A stretch of DNA of 8,540 bases from Candidatus Sumerlaeota bacterium (GCA_021772735.1 JAJFLK010000476.1:1-8540); one strand, 5' to 3'. Shown: positions 1-7,564, numbered from the stretch's first letter. A program made the numbers and translations. The notes: generated by a model not told the origin, from the sequence alone.

Positions 1-2831
1 CGCCCAGGCGGCGCAGCGCGGCCGTCCGGTGGCTGCGCCGTCAATTGCTGCGTGCCGGAGCGCGTGAGATCGTCACCGAGCTGGCCGCCGCGCAGGCAGG
101 TTCCAACGAAGAACAAATCGAGCGCGCTCTCGACCACGAGACCGAATTCATGGACGAGCTGAGCCGGATCGCGATTGCCGCGTTGAGCGTTGCCTGCGAG
201 GAGTGCCGCGCGCGGCTCGAACTGAGATTCGGGGAGCCGATCGAAGAAGACGTGATCGGCGAGGGCACGCCGGTCTCCGCGCGATTTGCGATCGTGGCCA
301 TGGGCAAGCTCGGTGGGATGGAACTGAATTTTTCTTCCGATGTGGATTTGATCTACCTCTATTCGGCCGAGGGCCAGACGAGCGGGGTTTCTCCAGATGG
401 CGGGTCGCCGCAGGGGAGGATCAGCAATCATGATTTCTTCTGCCGCCTCGGCGAGGAGATCGGCGTCTTTGTCTCCGAGATGACGGGTGACGGGTATTTG
501 TACCGCGTCGATACCCGCCTTCGTCCCGACGGCCGCGAAGGCCCCCTTGCGAGATCCATTGACGCGTTCGAGTTTTATCACGAGACGCAGGCGCGGCCGT
601 GGGAACGTCTTGCTCTAGTCAAGGCTCAGGCCGTCGCCGGCGATGCGGAGTTTTGCGAGCGTGCGGATCGGCTGACGCAGGCTCTGGTTTACGATCGACA
701 AGTCGGGCCGGAGATCGTCGAGCAGGTCCGCAAACTGAAGGTCTTGATCGATCAGGACGTCGAGCAGGGCGAGGACGCCGGACGCGAGATCAAACGCGGT
801 CACGGAGGCATCCGCGAGATCGAATTCCTCGTCCAGACCCTGCAACTTCTCAACGCCCGCCGGCGGCCCGAGCTGCGCGCACGGTCCACGCTTGGTGCGC
901 TGGCCGCTCTGGTGTCTTCGGGGAAAATTGATCCGGACGTCGCCGAGCAGCATCGGCGCGATTACCTGACCCTGCGGCGCGTTGAGAACCGGCTCCAGAT
1001 GTTAGACCTGCGCCAGACGCACACGTTGCCGGCGGATCCCGAGCGGCTCGAAGCCCTCGCGCGACGATGCGGGATTTTCGAGCAGGGCGAGGGCTCTGCT
1101 TCTTCGCCCGGCGCGAACCTCGCCGCCGTGTGGGCAGAAATTTCGGCGCGCGTCCGCAGACGGTTTGTCGAGTTTTTCGGCGATGGTAATGGCGGGGACG
1201 ATGGTCGGGCGGAGGGGGGGGAAGGCGAGAGCGAAAGCCAGAATCCGGGCGAGCGGATCGCCCGTCTGTTGCTTGCCGAAGCTCCCGAATCCGAGCTGAT
1301 CCCGCTGCTGATGCCATACGGACTGCACGAGGCCGGTTCGATCAAGACTCTTGCGAGGCTTGGCGGCATGGGCCGCGCGATTTATCTCGGCCAGCGCGGT
1401 CGCGAACTCTACGAGCAAATCCTCCCGCGACTTGTTGAGTTCGCGGGCGCCTCGGCGCGACCCGCTTCGGCGGTCGTTCATCTCGAATCGTTCCTGATAA
1501 AGTCCGGAACGCTCGAATCGATGTATGAGATCTTCGCCGCGAATCCACGCCTTCTTGAATTCCTGCTTCGCGCATTCGGCGCGGGGGACTTATTTGCCAA
1601 GACTTTGATCGCGCACCCTGAGTATGCGGATCAGACATTTGATACCAAATTGATGGTCGCCGCGTTTGGGCCCGAGGAAATTTTCGGGCGCATCGAGCGG
1701 TGGTGCCCTTGGGGGTCCGAAGCCGGTGAGGAGCGCGACGCGGCTTTGTTTGCCGCGGGGCTTGCTCGCGTCCGGCGCTTCACGTCTCTCATGATCGGGC
1801 TGGCCGACCTGGGGGACTTCATATCCTTCGGCGAAGCGACCGGAAGCCTCAGCACAATGGCCGATCTCGGCGTCGAGGCCGCCCTGCGTTACGCAGCCGG
1901 CCTGACGCGGTTCGACCCGTCCGACGCCAATCCCGTACCCGGGTTTGCCGTCCTCGCGATGGGTAAACTCGGCTCGCGCGAGCTGAATTATTACTCGGAC
2001 CTGGACATCATTTTCTGCCGAGATGATGTCGCGGATGATGCCGGAGTTGATGACACCGATCCGAGCCCCGCGCCGACCGACGCCGAGGCGACGCGCGTCG
2101 CCGAAGCGGTCTCGCAGATCCTGACCTCAACCACCCCGGACGGAGCGGCGTTTGCACTGGACGCCCGCCTTCGGCCCGAGGGCTCGAGCGCGCCGCTGGT
2201 TGCGTCGTTTTCGCGGTTCGTCGATTACTATTCCCAACGTGCCGAGCCGTGGGAGTTCCAGAGTTTCACGCGCATCCGGCACATCGCGGGCGATGCGGCG
2301 CTTTCCGAACGACTGATCGGGAGCCTCGGCGAGATCATCGCCGCGCGGCTCGGCGAGAAGGAACCCGAGCAGGGCATCGCCGAACCGATGCGGGCCATGC
2401 GCGCCCGGATCGAGGCGGCGGTGAAGACCCCCAAATGGGTTCTGTGCGATTACAAGAAGGGCCCCGGTGGTGTCATTGACCTGGAATTCATCGCTCAGTA
2501 TTTCCAGTTGAAGTGCCTCGCCGAGGGGCCGGACTTGCTTGCGATGAGCGCGGACCTCGTGTTCGAGGCGATGGCCGAGGCAGGGCAACTCGAAGCCGGA
2601 GCGGCCGCCGTCATGCAGACCGATTATCGATTTCTGCGCCGGTTTGAAGCACGCGCTCGATTGCTTTTCGAGACCGAGCGCAGCCACGCGCCCAGCGGCG
2701 GGGAGAAGTGGGACAATCTTTGCCGCGCGACCGCCGATCTTTTTCCTGCTGACGCCGATCCTCGCGAGTATCTCCTGACGACGCTCGCCCGCAACCGGCG
2801 CGCGTTCGAGGCGATCCTGGATTCTTCGTAA
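1..2831 (+). CDS. glnE: Bifunctional glutamine synthetase adenylyltransferase/adenylyl-removing enzyme, 5'-truncated
   Basis: GlnE attaches AMP to, and removes it from, a tyrosine of each glutamine synthetase subunit, tuning nitrogen assimilation in the cytoplasm under PII and glutamine control. The reading frame is open from base 3 (about 942 codons visible) and the first residues (LRRQLLRAGARE) already match the interior of GlnE, so the true start lies left of the window; the TTG at 45 is not a real start. Two nucleotidyltransferase domains are visible. The N-terminal adenylyl-removase has AMGKLGGMELNFSSDVD (metal Asp codons at 339 and 345), VDTRLRPDGREGPL and GGIREIEFLVQTLQLL. The C-terminal adenylyltransferase has AMGKLGSRELNYYSDLD (Asp codons at 1998 and 2004), LDARLRPEGSSAPL and GGVIDLEFIAQYFQL. 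Both catalytic DxD pairs are intact. A Gly/Glu/Ser-rich linker (about 1186-1250) separates the halves, and an acidic Pro-containing insert (about 2020-2095) follows the second DxD. The E. coli protein is 946 residues; with its missing start this one is probably over 1000. No glnA or glnB is in view. The family call is secure. Confidence 0.96.
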   Translation, partial: PRRRSAAVRWLRRQLLRAGAREIVTELAAAQAGSNEEQIERALDHETEFMDELSRIAIAALSVACEECRARLELRFGEPIEEDVIGEGTPVSARFAIVAMGKLGGMELNFSSDVDLIYLYSAEGQTSGVSPDGGSPQGRISNHDFFCRLGEEIGVFVSEMTGDGYLYRVDTRLRPDGREGPLARSIDAFEFYHETQARPWERLALVKAQAVAGDAEFCERADRLTQALVYDRQVGPEIVEQVRKLKVLIDQDVEQGEDAGREIKRGHGGIREIEFLVQTLQLLNARRRPELRARSTLGALAALVSSGKIDPDVAEQHRRDYLTLRRVENRLQMLDLRQTHTLPADPERLEALARRCGIFEQGEGSASSPGANLAAVWAEISARVRRRFVEFFGDGNGGDDGRAEGGEGESESQNPGERIARLLLAEAPESELIPLLMPYGLHEAGSIKTLARLGGMGRAIYLGQRGRELYEQILPRLVEFAGASARPASAVVHLESFLIKSGTLESMYEIFAANPRLLEFLLRAFGAGDLFAKTLIAHPEYADQTFDTKLMVAAFGPEEIFGRIERWCPWGSEAGEERDAALFAAGLARVRRFTSLMIGLADLGDFISFGEATGSLSTMADLGVEAALRYAAGLTRFDPSDANPVPGFAVLAMGKLGSRELNYYSDLDIIFCRDDVADDAGVDDTDPSPAPTDAEATRVAEAVSQILTSTTPDGAAFALDARLRPEGSSAPLVASFSRFVDYYSQRAEPWEFQSFTRIRHIAGDAALSERLIGSLGEIIAARLGEKEPEQGIAEPMRAMRARIEAAVKTPKWVLCDYKKGPGGVIDLEFIAQYFQLKCLAEGPDLLAMSADLVFEAMAEAGQLEAGAAAVMQTDYRFLRRFEARARLLFETERSHAPSGGEKWDNLCRATADLFPADADPREYLLTTLARNRRAFEAILDSS

Positions 2832-2884
2832 CTCCGCAAAGCCGGTCGGTTCGGTCGCGCCGTCGCGCCGATACTTTCGAACGT

Positions 2885-3997
2885 CTACGAGATTCGCCCT
2901 CGGACGAAACGCCGAAGAACCTGGATCATCCGGTGGGCGGCCGCGTTTGTCTTCGCATCGCTCTCGGCGCGCTGGGGGTCCGCCTCGGAGTCCGCATCGT
3001 ATCGGCCGGGCTTGAGGATGGAACCGAGCTGGCGCAGCAGGACGAGCGTGAAAAAGCCGAATCGAACCTGGCGCCAGTGGACACGGAACTCGGGCGGCGC
3101 GGTTCCGAAATACGGCTTCAGGAAATCCTCTGAGATCTTCTCTGCCGCGTCCATGATGCGGTCCGCCTGGCCCGCCGGGTCTTGATGATCCGCAGCATCC
3201 GCGTCGCCGAGACCGGTGCCAAATTCGCTCCAGCCGCGTCGCAGAAGGAAGTATGTCAGGTCGAGCGGGAAATCCAGGAAGCGCGTTCGGTCCAGATCAA
3301 TGATCGTCATCGTGCCGTCTTCGCGCAGGATGAAATTATTTGGATGCGCATCGGCCGAGACGAGACTGAACCGACCGTCCATCGGATCGATCCGGTCGCG
3401 ATGCGCCTCGAACCAACCGAGGAAGTCGGGCAGGGGGTCAAGATTTTCGGCCCGGATAAAGGGCGCCGCGCGTCCGAGCCGCTCCAGGATTTCGGCCTCC
3501 GGGTATCCGGCGAAGTATCCCCCGGCGCTCTGCGTATCGTGGCAATTGCCCCAGCGGTTGCTGCGGATCTGGTGCATTCGGGCAAGGAACTCGCCGACTT
3601 TTGCGTTGACGTCGGGCGCGTCGGACCGGCTCGCTTCGACGCCGCTGATTCTCTCCATCACGAGGCAGGCCGTGCCGTATCGCTCGACGGTTTCCTTATC
3701 CGCGCCGCAATGGAGAACCCGAGGCGCGGGGATCGACGCTTCGATGAGGAGTCGCGAAGCCTCGGCGAAGTTCCGCGCGAAGTGCTTTTGGGCGGGGCGA
3801 TAGAACTTCCAGACTCTATCGGCCCCAAGAAAGATTCGGCGATTCTTCGTGGGGTCGCGCGATTCCCAGGGCTCATTGATGAGGCCTTGAGGTTCGAGCA
3901 CTTCGGCTCGATATCGCTCGATGCCTTCGGCGAAATCTCGCTGGCGGCGCGCGGTTCGGCGTTTTTTCTGAGTGCTTTTGATCCAGCTTTTCAGCAT
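2885..3997 (-). CDS. APH/choline-kinase-fold phosphotransferase, substrate unknown
   Basis: This is a predicted cytoplasmic ATP-dependent small-molecule kinase of the aminoglycoside phosphotransferase fold. Numbered from the ATG at 3997 (370 residues), it shows a basic N-terminus, a beta-3 lysine in VWKFYRP (K64), a likely alpha-C glutamate (E79), a hinge-like CLVMERISG (111-119), a catalytic loop SADAHPNN with Asp216 and Asn221, and a metal Asp in IIDLDR (Asp234). The usual His of the HGDLHPGN loop is Ser here, which the family tolerates. The open frame extends to an ATG at 4258, giving 457 residues, but that codon overlaps the divergent crcB start and the extension covers a terminator-like hairpin (4106-4127). 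I therefore chose 3997, although no clear Shine-Dalgarno precedes it; ATG 4165 and an in-frame TTG a few codons upstream of 3997 remain possible. The gene converges on glnE across 53 bases in which I see no convincing terminator. Candidate substrates include sugars, choline-like compounds, lipopolysaccharide core sugars or antibiotics; nothing nearby decides. Confidence 0.85.
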   Translation of the reverse strand: MLKSWIKSTQKKRRTARRQRDFAEGIERYRAEVLEPQGLINEPWESRDPTKNRRIFLGADRVWKFYRPAQKHFARNFAEASRLLIEASIPAPRVLHCGADKETVERYGTACLVMERISGVEASRSDAPDVNAKVGEFLARMHQIRSNRWGNCHDTQSAGGYFAGYPEAEILERLGRAAPFIRAENLDPLPDFLGWFEAHRDRIDPMDGRFSLVSADAHPNNFILREDGTMTIIDLDRTRFLDFPLDLTYFLLRRGWSEFGTGLGDADAADHQDPAGQADRIMDAAEKISEDFLKPYFGTAPPEFRVHWRQVRFGFFTLVLLRQLGSILKPGRYDADSEADPQRAESDAKTNAAAHRMIQVLRRFVRGRIS

Positions 3998-4105
3998 GCG
4001 AAGACCATCGGACAAGAGAGGATTGAGCCCCGGGCGAGCGCGGACGGCGGCCGCGCCCAGCCGTTTCGGAGGCGTATTGTGCACGGCCCCGCAGCCGGTG
4101 AGAAT

Positions 4106-4127
4106 ACAAAAACCCGCCTCGCGGGTC
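4106..4127 (-). terminator. Intrinsic-terminator-like hairpin in the kinase leader
   Basis: Read on the minus strand, a perfect six-pair stem (ACCCGC, loop GAG, GCGGGT; bases 4112-4126) is followed directly by TTTTTGTATT, the form of a rho-independent terminator. It has no U-tract in the plus direction. It lies about 110 bases upstream of the chosen kinase start and about 130 bases inside the region upstream of crcB. No minus-strand gene ends just before it, so it could act as an attenuator in the kinase 5' leader, end a short non-coding transcript, or block antisense transcription coming from crcB. A CCCGCC segment just upstream (about 4138-4143) could pair with the GGCGGG arm as an alternative fold, though such pairing is easy by chance at this GC content. 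The rest of 3998-4256 shows no feature I can support beyond the weak crcB promoter candidate. Confidence 0.5.
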
Positions 4128-4207
4128 AGATTATGGTGGCGGGCCGTCACCGGATCGAATCTCATAGGCCGCCTGCGCTCGTTGCGCGCCGCTGCGTCCG
4201 AACCGGA

Positions 4208-4235
4208 TTGCAGTCCGTGCCGCGCGGGAGATAAC
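4208..4235 (+). promoter_or_regulatory. Weak candidate promoter for crcB
   Basis: TTGCAG (4208-4213) and GATAAC (4230-4235) are separated by 16 bases, a loose sigma-70-like pair ending 21 bases before the crcB ATG. Three and four of six positions match the consensus, which is not much better than chance. No fluoride (crcB-motif) riboswitch core is recognisable here. Confidence 0.2.
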
Positions 4236-4256
4236 CGCCGCTCAAGCGAGTCCGCC

Positions 4257-4643
4257 ATGAGTTTACTGTATCGTTGTCTTCTGATCGGATGTGCCGGATT
4301 CTTCGGCGCGGTCTCGCGTTATCTAGTGACGCTCGCGTCGAGTCGCGTTTTTCGCACCGAATTTCCGATTGGCACGTTCGTCGTCAATATGACGGCCTGC
4401 CTTATCGTCGGCGTGCTTTGGGCCCTGAGCGAGGAGCGGATCGAGATGGCTCCGAACGTGCGGGCGATCGTCTTCATCGGATTTCTCGGATCGTTCTCAA
4501 CGTTCTCGACTTTCATTCTTGAGACAAACGAACTGATGCGCGCGGGCCACTGGGTCGCGATGGCGGGCAACGCCCTGGGCCAACTCGTCCTCGGCATGGC
4601 GCTGGCTTTCCTCGGATATGCGCTCGGGAGATTGGCGTCATGA
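4257..4643 (+). CDS. crcB: Fluoride ion channel CrcB/Fluc
   Basis: CrcB/Fluc proteins form dual-topology dimers in the inner membrane that let fluoride leak out of the cell, preventing inhibition of enolase and pyrophosphatase. The 128-residue product is of normal family length and has four hydrophobic segments (about 5-25, 38-57, 68-88 and 99-123). Family motifs are present: GFFGAVSRY near the start with Arg21, GTFVVN with the pore Asn44, and GFLGSFSTFSTF with the two 'Phe-box' phenylalanines at 83 and 86. The last motif reads GSFSTFSTF where many homologues have GGLTTFSTF, a mild variation around the central sodium site. The ATG at 4257 is the only start that keeps the normal length; no strong Shine-Dalgarno precedes it, and the nearest purine-rich run (GGGAG, 4226-4230) is too far away. 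Its stop overlaps the start of the propeller gene as ATGA, implying translational coupling. It is divergent from the kinase gene. Confidence 0.95.
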   Translation: MSLLYRCLLIGCAGFFGAVSRYLVTLASSRVFRTEFPIGTFVVNMTACLIVGVLWALSEERIEMAPNVRAIVFIGFLGSFSTFSTFILETNELMRAGHWVAMAGNALGQLVLGMALAFLGYALGRLAS

Positions 4644-6160
4644 ACGTCGCAAGCCCCCGAAGCCATGTACTGATCGGTTTGGGCCTGATCGCGCACCTGT
4701 GTCTTTTTCATATTCGCGCCGCCGAAGTCGAAGCCGATGCTTCAGCGGGTCACAGGGCCCGCCAGACCTCGGATCTTTTCCCCGATATCGCGTCCAGCGC
4801 GTCCGGCGTCTGGATCGCCGCGTGGCAGACGACCGACGAGTTCGCAGATGATTCTGGAGCAGGCATCGGTGCGGATCCCGACATCGTGTTCGTGCGGTCT
4901 GCTGACGGCGGCGCGAACTGGAGCCGCCCTCGGGCTCTCTCAACGACGGCCGCGACGGATTCCGGCGGTGACTTCACGCCCGGTCTGGCTACCGATTCCG
5001 ACGGCAATTGGGTTTGCGTGTGGATTAGCACGGACAGCCTCGGGGGTCGAATCGGCCCCGATACCGATGTCGTCGTCTCGCGTTCCCAGGACGACGGCCA
5101 GACGTGGAGCGATCCCGAGCCCGTAGCGAAGAGCGCGGAAATCGACGACGCGCGCGGCGCCGACCTTTCGCCTTCAATCGCGTTTGGAGACGGAATGTTC
5201 CTCATTGCCTACGAGGTTTTCGGCGGCTTCGGGCCGGACGCCGATATCGTCGTGGTGCGCTCTGCCGATGCAGGGCTGAGCTGGGGCGATCCGATCTCGA
5301 TCAAATCGACCCCCGGCGAGGATTGGGCAGCCGATTTTTCGCCCCGGCTTGCGACCGACGGAAGGGGCAACTGGCTCTGCGCCTGGTGGTCCGATAATCT
5401 AGTCGCCGAGCCATACCCATCGAGCCCGAGCCGCCCCTTCACCATCCTCTGCAGCTTCTCAGCCGATGACGGCGCGACATGGTCACCGCCCGAAGCGATT
5501 TCGGCGGGCTTAGATTCGGGCCCGGATTATCGATTCGCGTCTGTTGACTACGCCGGGGATCAGTGGAACGTGGTCTGGGAATCTGTCCGGCACGCCGGCG
5601 CGGCGGATCTTTCAGGTGATTCGGCCCCGTCTTCTGCTCAGGAGTCTGAGCTTGGCATCTCTTTCTCCTCGTCAACCGGCTCGGCGGGTGAGTGGACGCG
5701 CCCCGAACGTCTCGCTGCGGGCGAACCGGCTTCGGACGCGACATCGGATTCGGGATCCGCCCTGAATTCATCCCGAGCTCGCGTTCTTCGATTTCCCGTT
5801 ATTGCGACCTCGCCCGAAGGCCGATCCGTCGTCGCGTGGGAATCAACGTCGGGTGACTCGGAGAGCCGGATTGAAGGCCTGGCGCTGAGCGACGGCGTTA
5901 CGGGGGGGGCTGCGGATGGTCTCCGCGATTCGGATCGCGGCAGAATCGTCGATATAACCGCGGCCCTCGGAACGAATGCCCGAGGCACTCGCTTCATGAA
6001 TCCATCGATCGAGGCCGACGCCGAAACCTGGCTCGTAATCTGGGAATCCTTTGCGCCGGTCGAATCGGCTGGAGCAACCGGCGCCGAAATCCGCCACGTC
6101 TATGCCGCCCGCTCTTCGGATGGGGCGCGGACCTGGACCGCGCCGTTTCGGCTGGATTGA
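4640..6160 (+). CDS. Secreted Asp-box (BNR) beta-propeller protein, sialidase-like fold
   Basis: The 506-residue product starts with a likely signal peptide: a hydrophobic core at about 10-24 and a cleavage-like site near IRAA (25-28). The rest is a chain of seven repeats with pattern 'P-x-I/L-A ... W-x-x-x-W-E/x-S ... S-x-D-x-G-x-x-W-S-x-P'. Asp-boxes are clear at 87-94 (SADGGANW), 149-156 (SQDDGQTW), 208-215 (SADAGLSW) and 274-281 (SADDGATW), near-perfect at 492-499 (SSDGARTW), degenerate near 343-352, and essentially lost in repeat six. Automatic annotation would probably say sialidase or exo-alpha-sialidase. However, I see no FRIP-type arginine motif and cannot assign the arginine triad or Tyr/Glu pair, and seven blades differ from the six of true sialidases. 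It is better read as an exported propeller of unknown ligand. Its start overlaps the crcB stop by four bases, so the two are probably co-translated. The fold is well supported; the function is not. Confidence 0.85.
   Translation: MNVASPRSHVLIGLGLIAHLCLFHIRAAEVEADASAGHRARQTSDLFPDIASSASGVWIAAWQTTDEFADDSGAGIGADPDIVFVRSADGGANWSRPRALSTTAATDSGGDFTPGLATDSDGNWVCVWISTDSLGGRIGPDTDVVVSRSQDDGQTWSDPEPVAKSAEIDDARGADLSPSIAFGDGMFLIAYEVFGGFGPDADIVVVRSADAGLSWGDPISIKSTPGEDWAADFSPRLATDGRGNWLCAWWSDNLVAEPYPSSPSRPFTILCSFSADDGATWSPPEAISAGLDSGPDYRFASVDYAGDQWNVVWESVRHAGAADLSGDSAPSSAQESELGISFSSSTGSAGEWTRPERLAAGEPASDATSDSGSALNSSRARVLRFPVIATSPEGRSVVAWESTSGDSESRIEGLALSDGVTGGAADGLRDSDRGRIVDITAALGTNARGTRFMNPSIEADAETWLVIWESFAPVESAGATGAEIRHVYAARSSDGARTWTAPFRLD
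4769..6157 (+). repeat. Seven tandem propeller-blade repeats within the exported protein
   Basis: The protein-level repeats span residues 44-112, 113-175, 176-233, 234-297, 298-385, 386-453 and 454-506. Each has an inner-strand core: VWIAAWQTT, NWVCVWIST, MFLIAYEVF, NWLCAWWSD, QWNVVWESV, SVVAWEST and TWLVIWESF. Most end with an Asp-box followed by W-S/T/G-x-P. Repeats one to three share an acidic D-x-D-I/V-V loop before the Asp-box. Repeats five and six carry long Ser/Ala/Asp-rich insertions and weak or missing Asp-boxes. The final repeat is short and ends the protein four residues after its TAPFR segment, so closure with an N-terminal strand is likely. Confidence 0.7.
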
Positions 6161-6207
6161 TTTCAAAAGTTCAACAGGTCCGGTTCGCGTGTTTCGGTCG
6201 CACACGC

Positions 6208-6234
6208 TTGCTTTGGGCCGCACATTCTGATAAT
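6208..6234 (+). promoter_or_regulatory. Candidate promoter upstream of pgk
   Basis: TTGCTT (6208-6213) and GATAAT (6229-6234) are 15 bases apart, a slightly short sigma-70-like pair in the AT-richer part of the 147-base gap between the propeller gene and pgk. It would give a leader of roughly 65 bases before the pgk start. The GATAATCATT around the -10 also resembles half of a Fur box. I see no strong terminator for the upstream gene in this gap. Confidence 0.3.
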
Positions 6235-6307
6235 CATTCGGGTTCTGCCTGTGTGCCGGGTGCGAAAAGCGCCCGTCGAGCGAGCCTGGAAGTTGACGAT
6301 CAAGACT

Positions 6308-7525
6308 ATGGCCGAACCAAGATACAGCAAACTATCAGTCGCCGATGCGGCCGTTGAAGGCAAACGAGTTCTCGTCCGCGTGGATTTCAACGTCCCGTTG
6401 GGCGACGCCGAAACTGGGGACTCCAGGCGGATCACGGACGACAGCCGCATCAGCGCCGCGCTGCCGACGATCACCCATCTGATCGAGCGCGGGGCAAAGG
6501 TTATTTTAATGTCGCATCTGGGCAGGCCCAAGGGCGAACGCAAGCCCGAGCTGAGCCTGGAGCCCGTGGCCCGGCGCCTGGCCGAGCTGCTGGGGCGCGA
6601 GGTCGCCTTTGCGAGCGATTGCATTGGCGCCGAAGCCGAGGCCGGGGCCGCCGAGCTGGCCCCTGGCGATGTGCTTCTGCTCGAAAACCTGCGCTACCAC
6701 GCGGCTGAGACGAAGAACGATCCGGAGTTTGCTGCCGCGCTGGCGGCGCTCGGTGAGGTTTACGTCAACGACGCCTTCGGCACGGCCCATCGCGCGCACG
6801 CCTCGACCGATGGCGTGACGCATCATCTCTCGCCGTGCGCGGCCGGGTTCCTGATCGGGCGCGAGCTGAAGTTCCTCGGCGATGCGCTGGCCGATCCCGC
6901 GCGCCCGGAGATCGCCATCCTCGGCGGAGCCAAGGTTTCGTCCAAGATATCGGTCATCACCAGTTTGCTGGAAAAAGTCGATGCCATCCTGATCGGCGGC
7001 GGGCTGGCGTTCTCGTTCTTGAAAGCGCAGGGCCACTCGGTCGGAAACAGTCTGTTCGAGGATGAGACGCTCGGCACGGCGCGCGAGATCCTGGCCAAAG
7101 CCGAGGCCCTGGGCAAAGAGTTCCTCCTGCCGGTGGATTGCGTCGTGGCCGATGCGTTTTCGGCCGATGCCGAGACGCGGATCGTCCCCGCGACTCAGAT
7201 GCCTGAGGGCTGGATGGGTCTCGATATCGGCCCCAAGACGGTGGCCAAATTTGGTCATGCAATCGCCGGGGCTGGTACGATAGTGTGGAACGGGCCTGTC
7301 GGCGTATTCGAGATGGAGCCGTTCGCCGCCGGCACGCAGGCTGTGGCCGAGGCCGTTGCCGCCAGTGGCGCCGTCAGCGTTCTGGGTGGGGGAGAGACCG
7401 CCGCCGCCGCCGATAAGTTCGGAGTCCGCGATGCGATGACACACGTTTCCACCGGAGGCGGCGCGTCGCTTGAGTTTTTGGAAGGCAAGATCCTGCCCGG
7501 CATCGCCGCGCTGGACGACATTTGA
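6308..7525 (+). CDS. pgk: Phosphoglycerate kinase
   Basis: PGK is a cytoplasmic monomer that interconverts 1,3-bisphosphoglycerate plus ADP and 3-phosphoglycerate plus ATP in glycolysis and gluconeogenesis. The 405-residue product is full length. The N-terminal domain has RVDFNVP (24-30), SHLGRPKG (69-76), ENLRYHAAE (126-134) and NDAFGTAHR (154-162), which bind the phosphoglycerate. The C-terminal nucleotide domain has LGGAKVSSK (205-213), WNGPVGVFE (327-335), GGGETAAA (360-367) and [14 protein letters not shown] (381-394). The nucleotide/Mg loop is usually GGGD-T/S, but here reads GGGE. The open frame extends upstream to 6251, but the ATG at 6308 gives a normal N-terminus ([13 protein letters not shown]); a weak TGGAAG lies about 14 bases upstream. 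secG follows after 39 bases on the same strand, so co-transcription is likely. gap and tpiA, frequent pgk neighbours, are not in view. Confidence 0.97.
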   Translation: MAEPRYSKLSVADAAVEGKRVLVRVDFNVPLGDAETGDSRRITDDSRISAALPTITHLIERGAKVILMSHLGRPKGERKPELSLEPVARRLAELLGREVAFASDCIGAEAEAGAAELAPGDVLLLENLRYHAAETKNDPEFAAALAALGEVYVNDAFGTAHRAHASTDGVTHHLSPCAAGFLIGRELKFLGDALADPARPEIAILGGAKVSSKISVITSLLEKVDAILIGGGLAFSFLKAQGHSVGNSLFEDETLGTAREILAKAEALGKEFLLPVDCVVADAFSADAETRIVPATQMPEGWMGLDIGPKTVAKFGHAIAGAGTIVWNGPVGVFEMEPFAAGTQAVAEAVAASGAVSVLGGGETAAAADKFGVRDAMTHVSTGGGASLEFLEGKILPGIAALDDI

Positions 7526-7552
7526 TCGAGGCAAGGTCAGGGTAAGACGAAA

Positions 7553-7558
7553 AGAGGG
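7553..7558 (+). promoter_or_regulatory. Ribosome binding site of secG
   Basis: AGAGGG sits six bases before the ATG at 7565 and fixes that start. It is the clearest Shine-Dalgarno in the window, where most other genes have weak or no purine-rich sites. Confidence 0.65.
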
Positions 7559-7564
7559 TTTTTC

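Noticed and set aside
2832..2884. A bidirectional terminator between glnE and the kinase gene
   Set aside because: The gap has a short direct repeat of TCGCGCCG but no stable inverted repeat followed by a T-tract in either direction.
3182..4234. A 350-codon plus-strand open frame opposite the kinase gene
   Set aside because: It is antisense to a frame with clear kinase motifs, its translation shows no recognisable domain, and long shadow frames are common at this GC content.
4134..4256. A tRNA-like pattern on the minus strand: an ending like GCCCGCCACCA, a GGACTGCAATCC stem-loop resembling a GCA anticodon arm, and a following terminator
   Set aside because: The span from the only near-matching 5' acceptor strand is about 120 bases, and no T-arm or D-arm can be paired around TTC-like loops, so no cloverleaf forms.
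4127..4256. A fluoride (crcB-motif) riboswitch upstream of crcB
   Set aside because: I could not find the conserved core segments or the pseudoknot-capable pairing expected of this class; the region is GC-rich without the signature.
3998..4258. An 87-residue N-terminal extension of the kinase starting at the ATG at 4258
   Set aside because: That ATG overlaps the divergent crcB start, the extension has no recognisable domain, and it spans the terminator-like hairpin.
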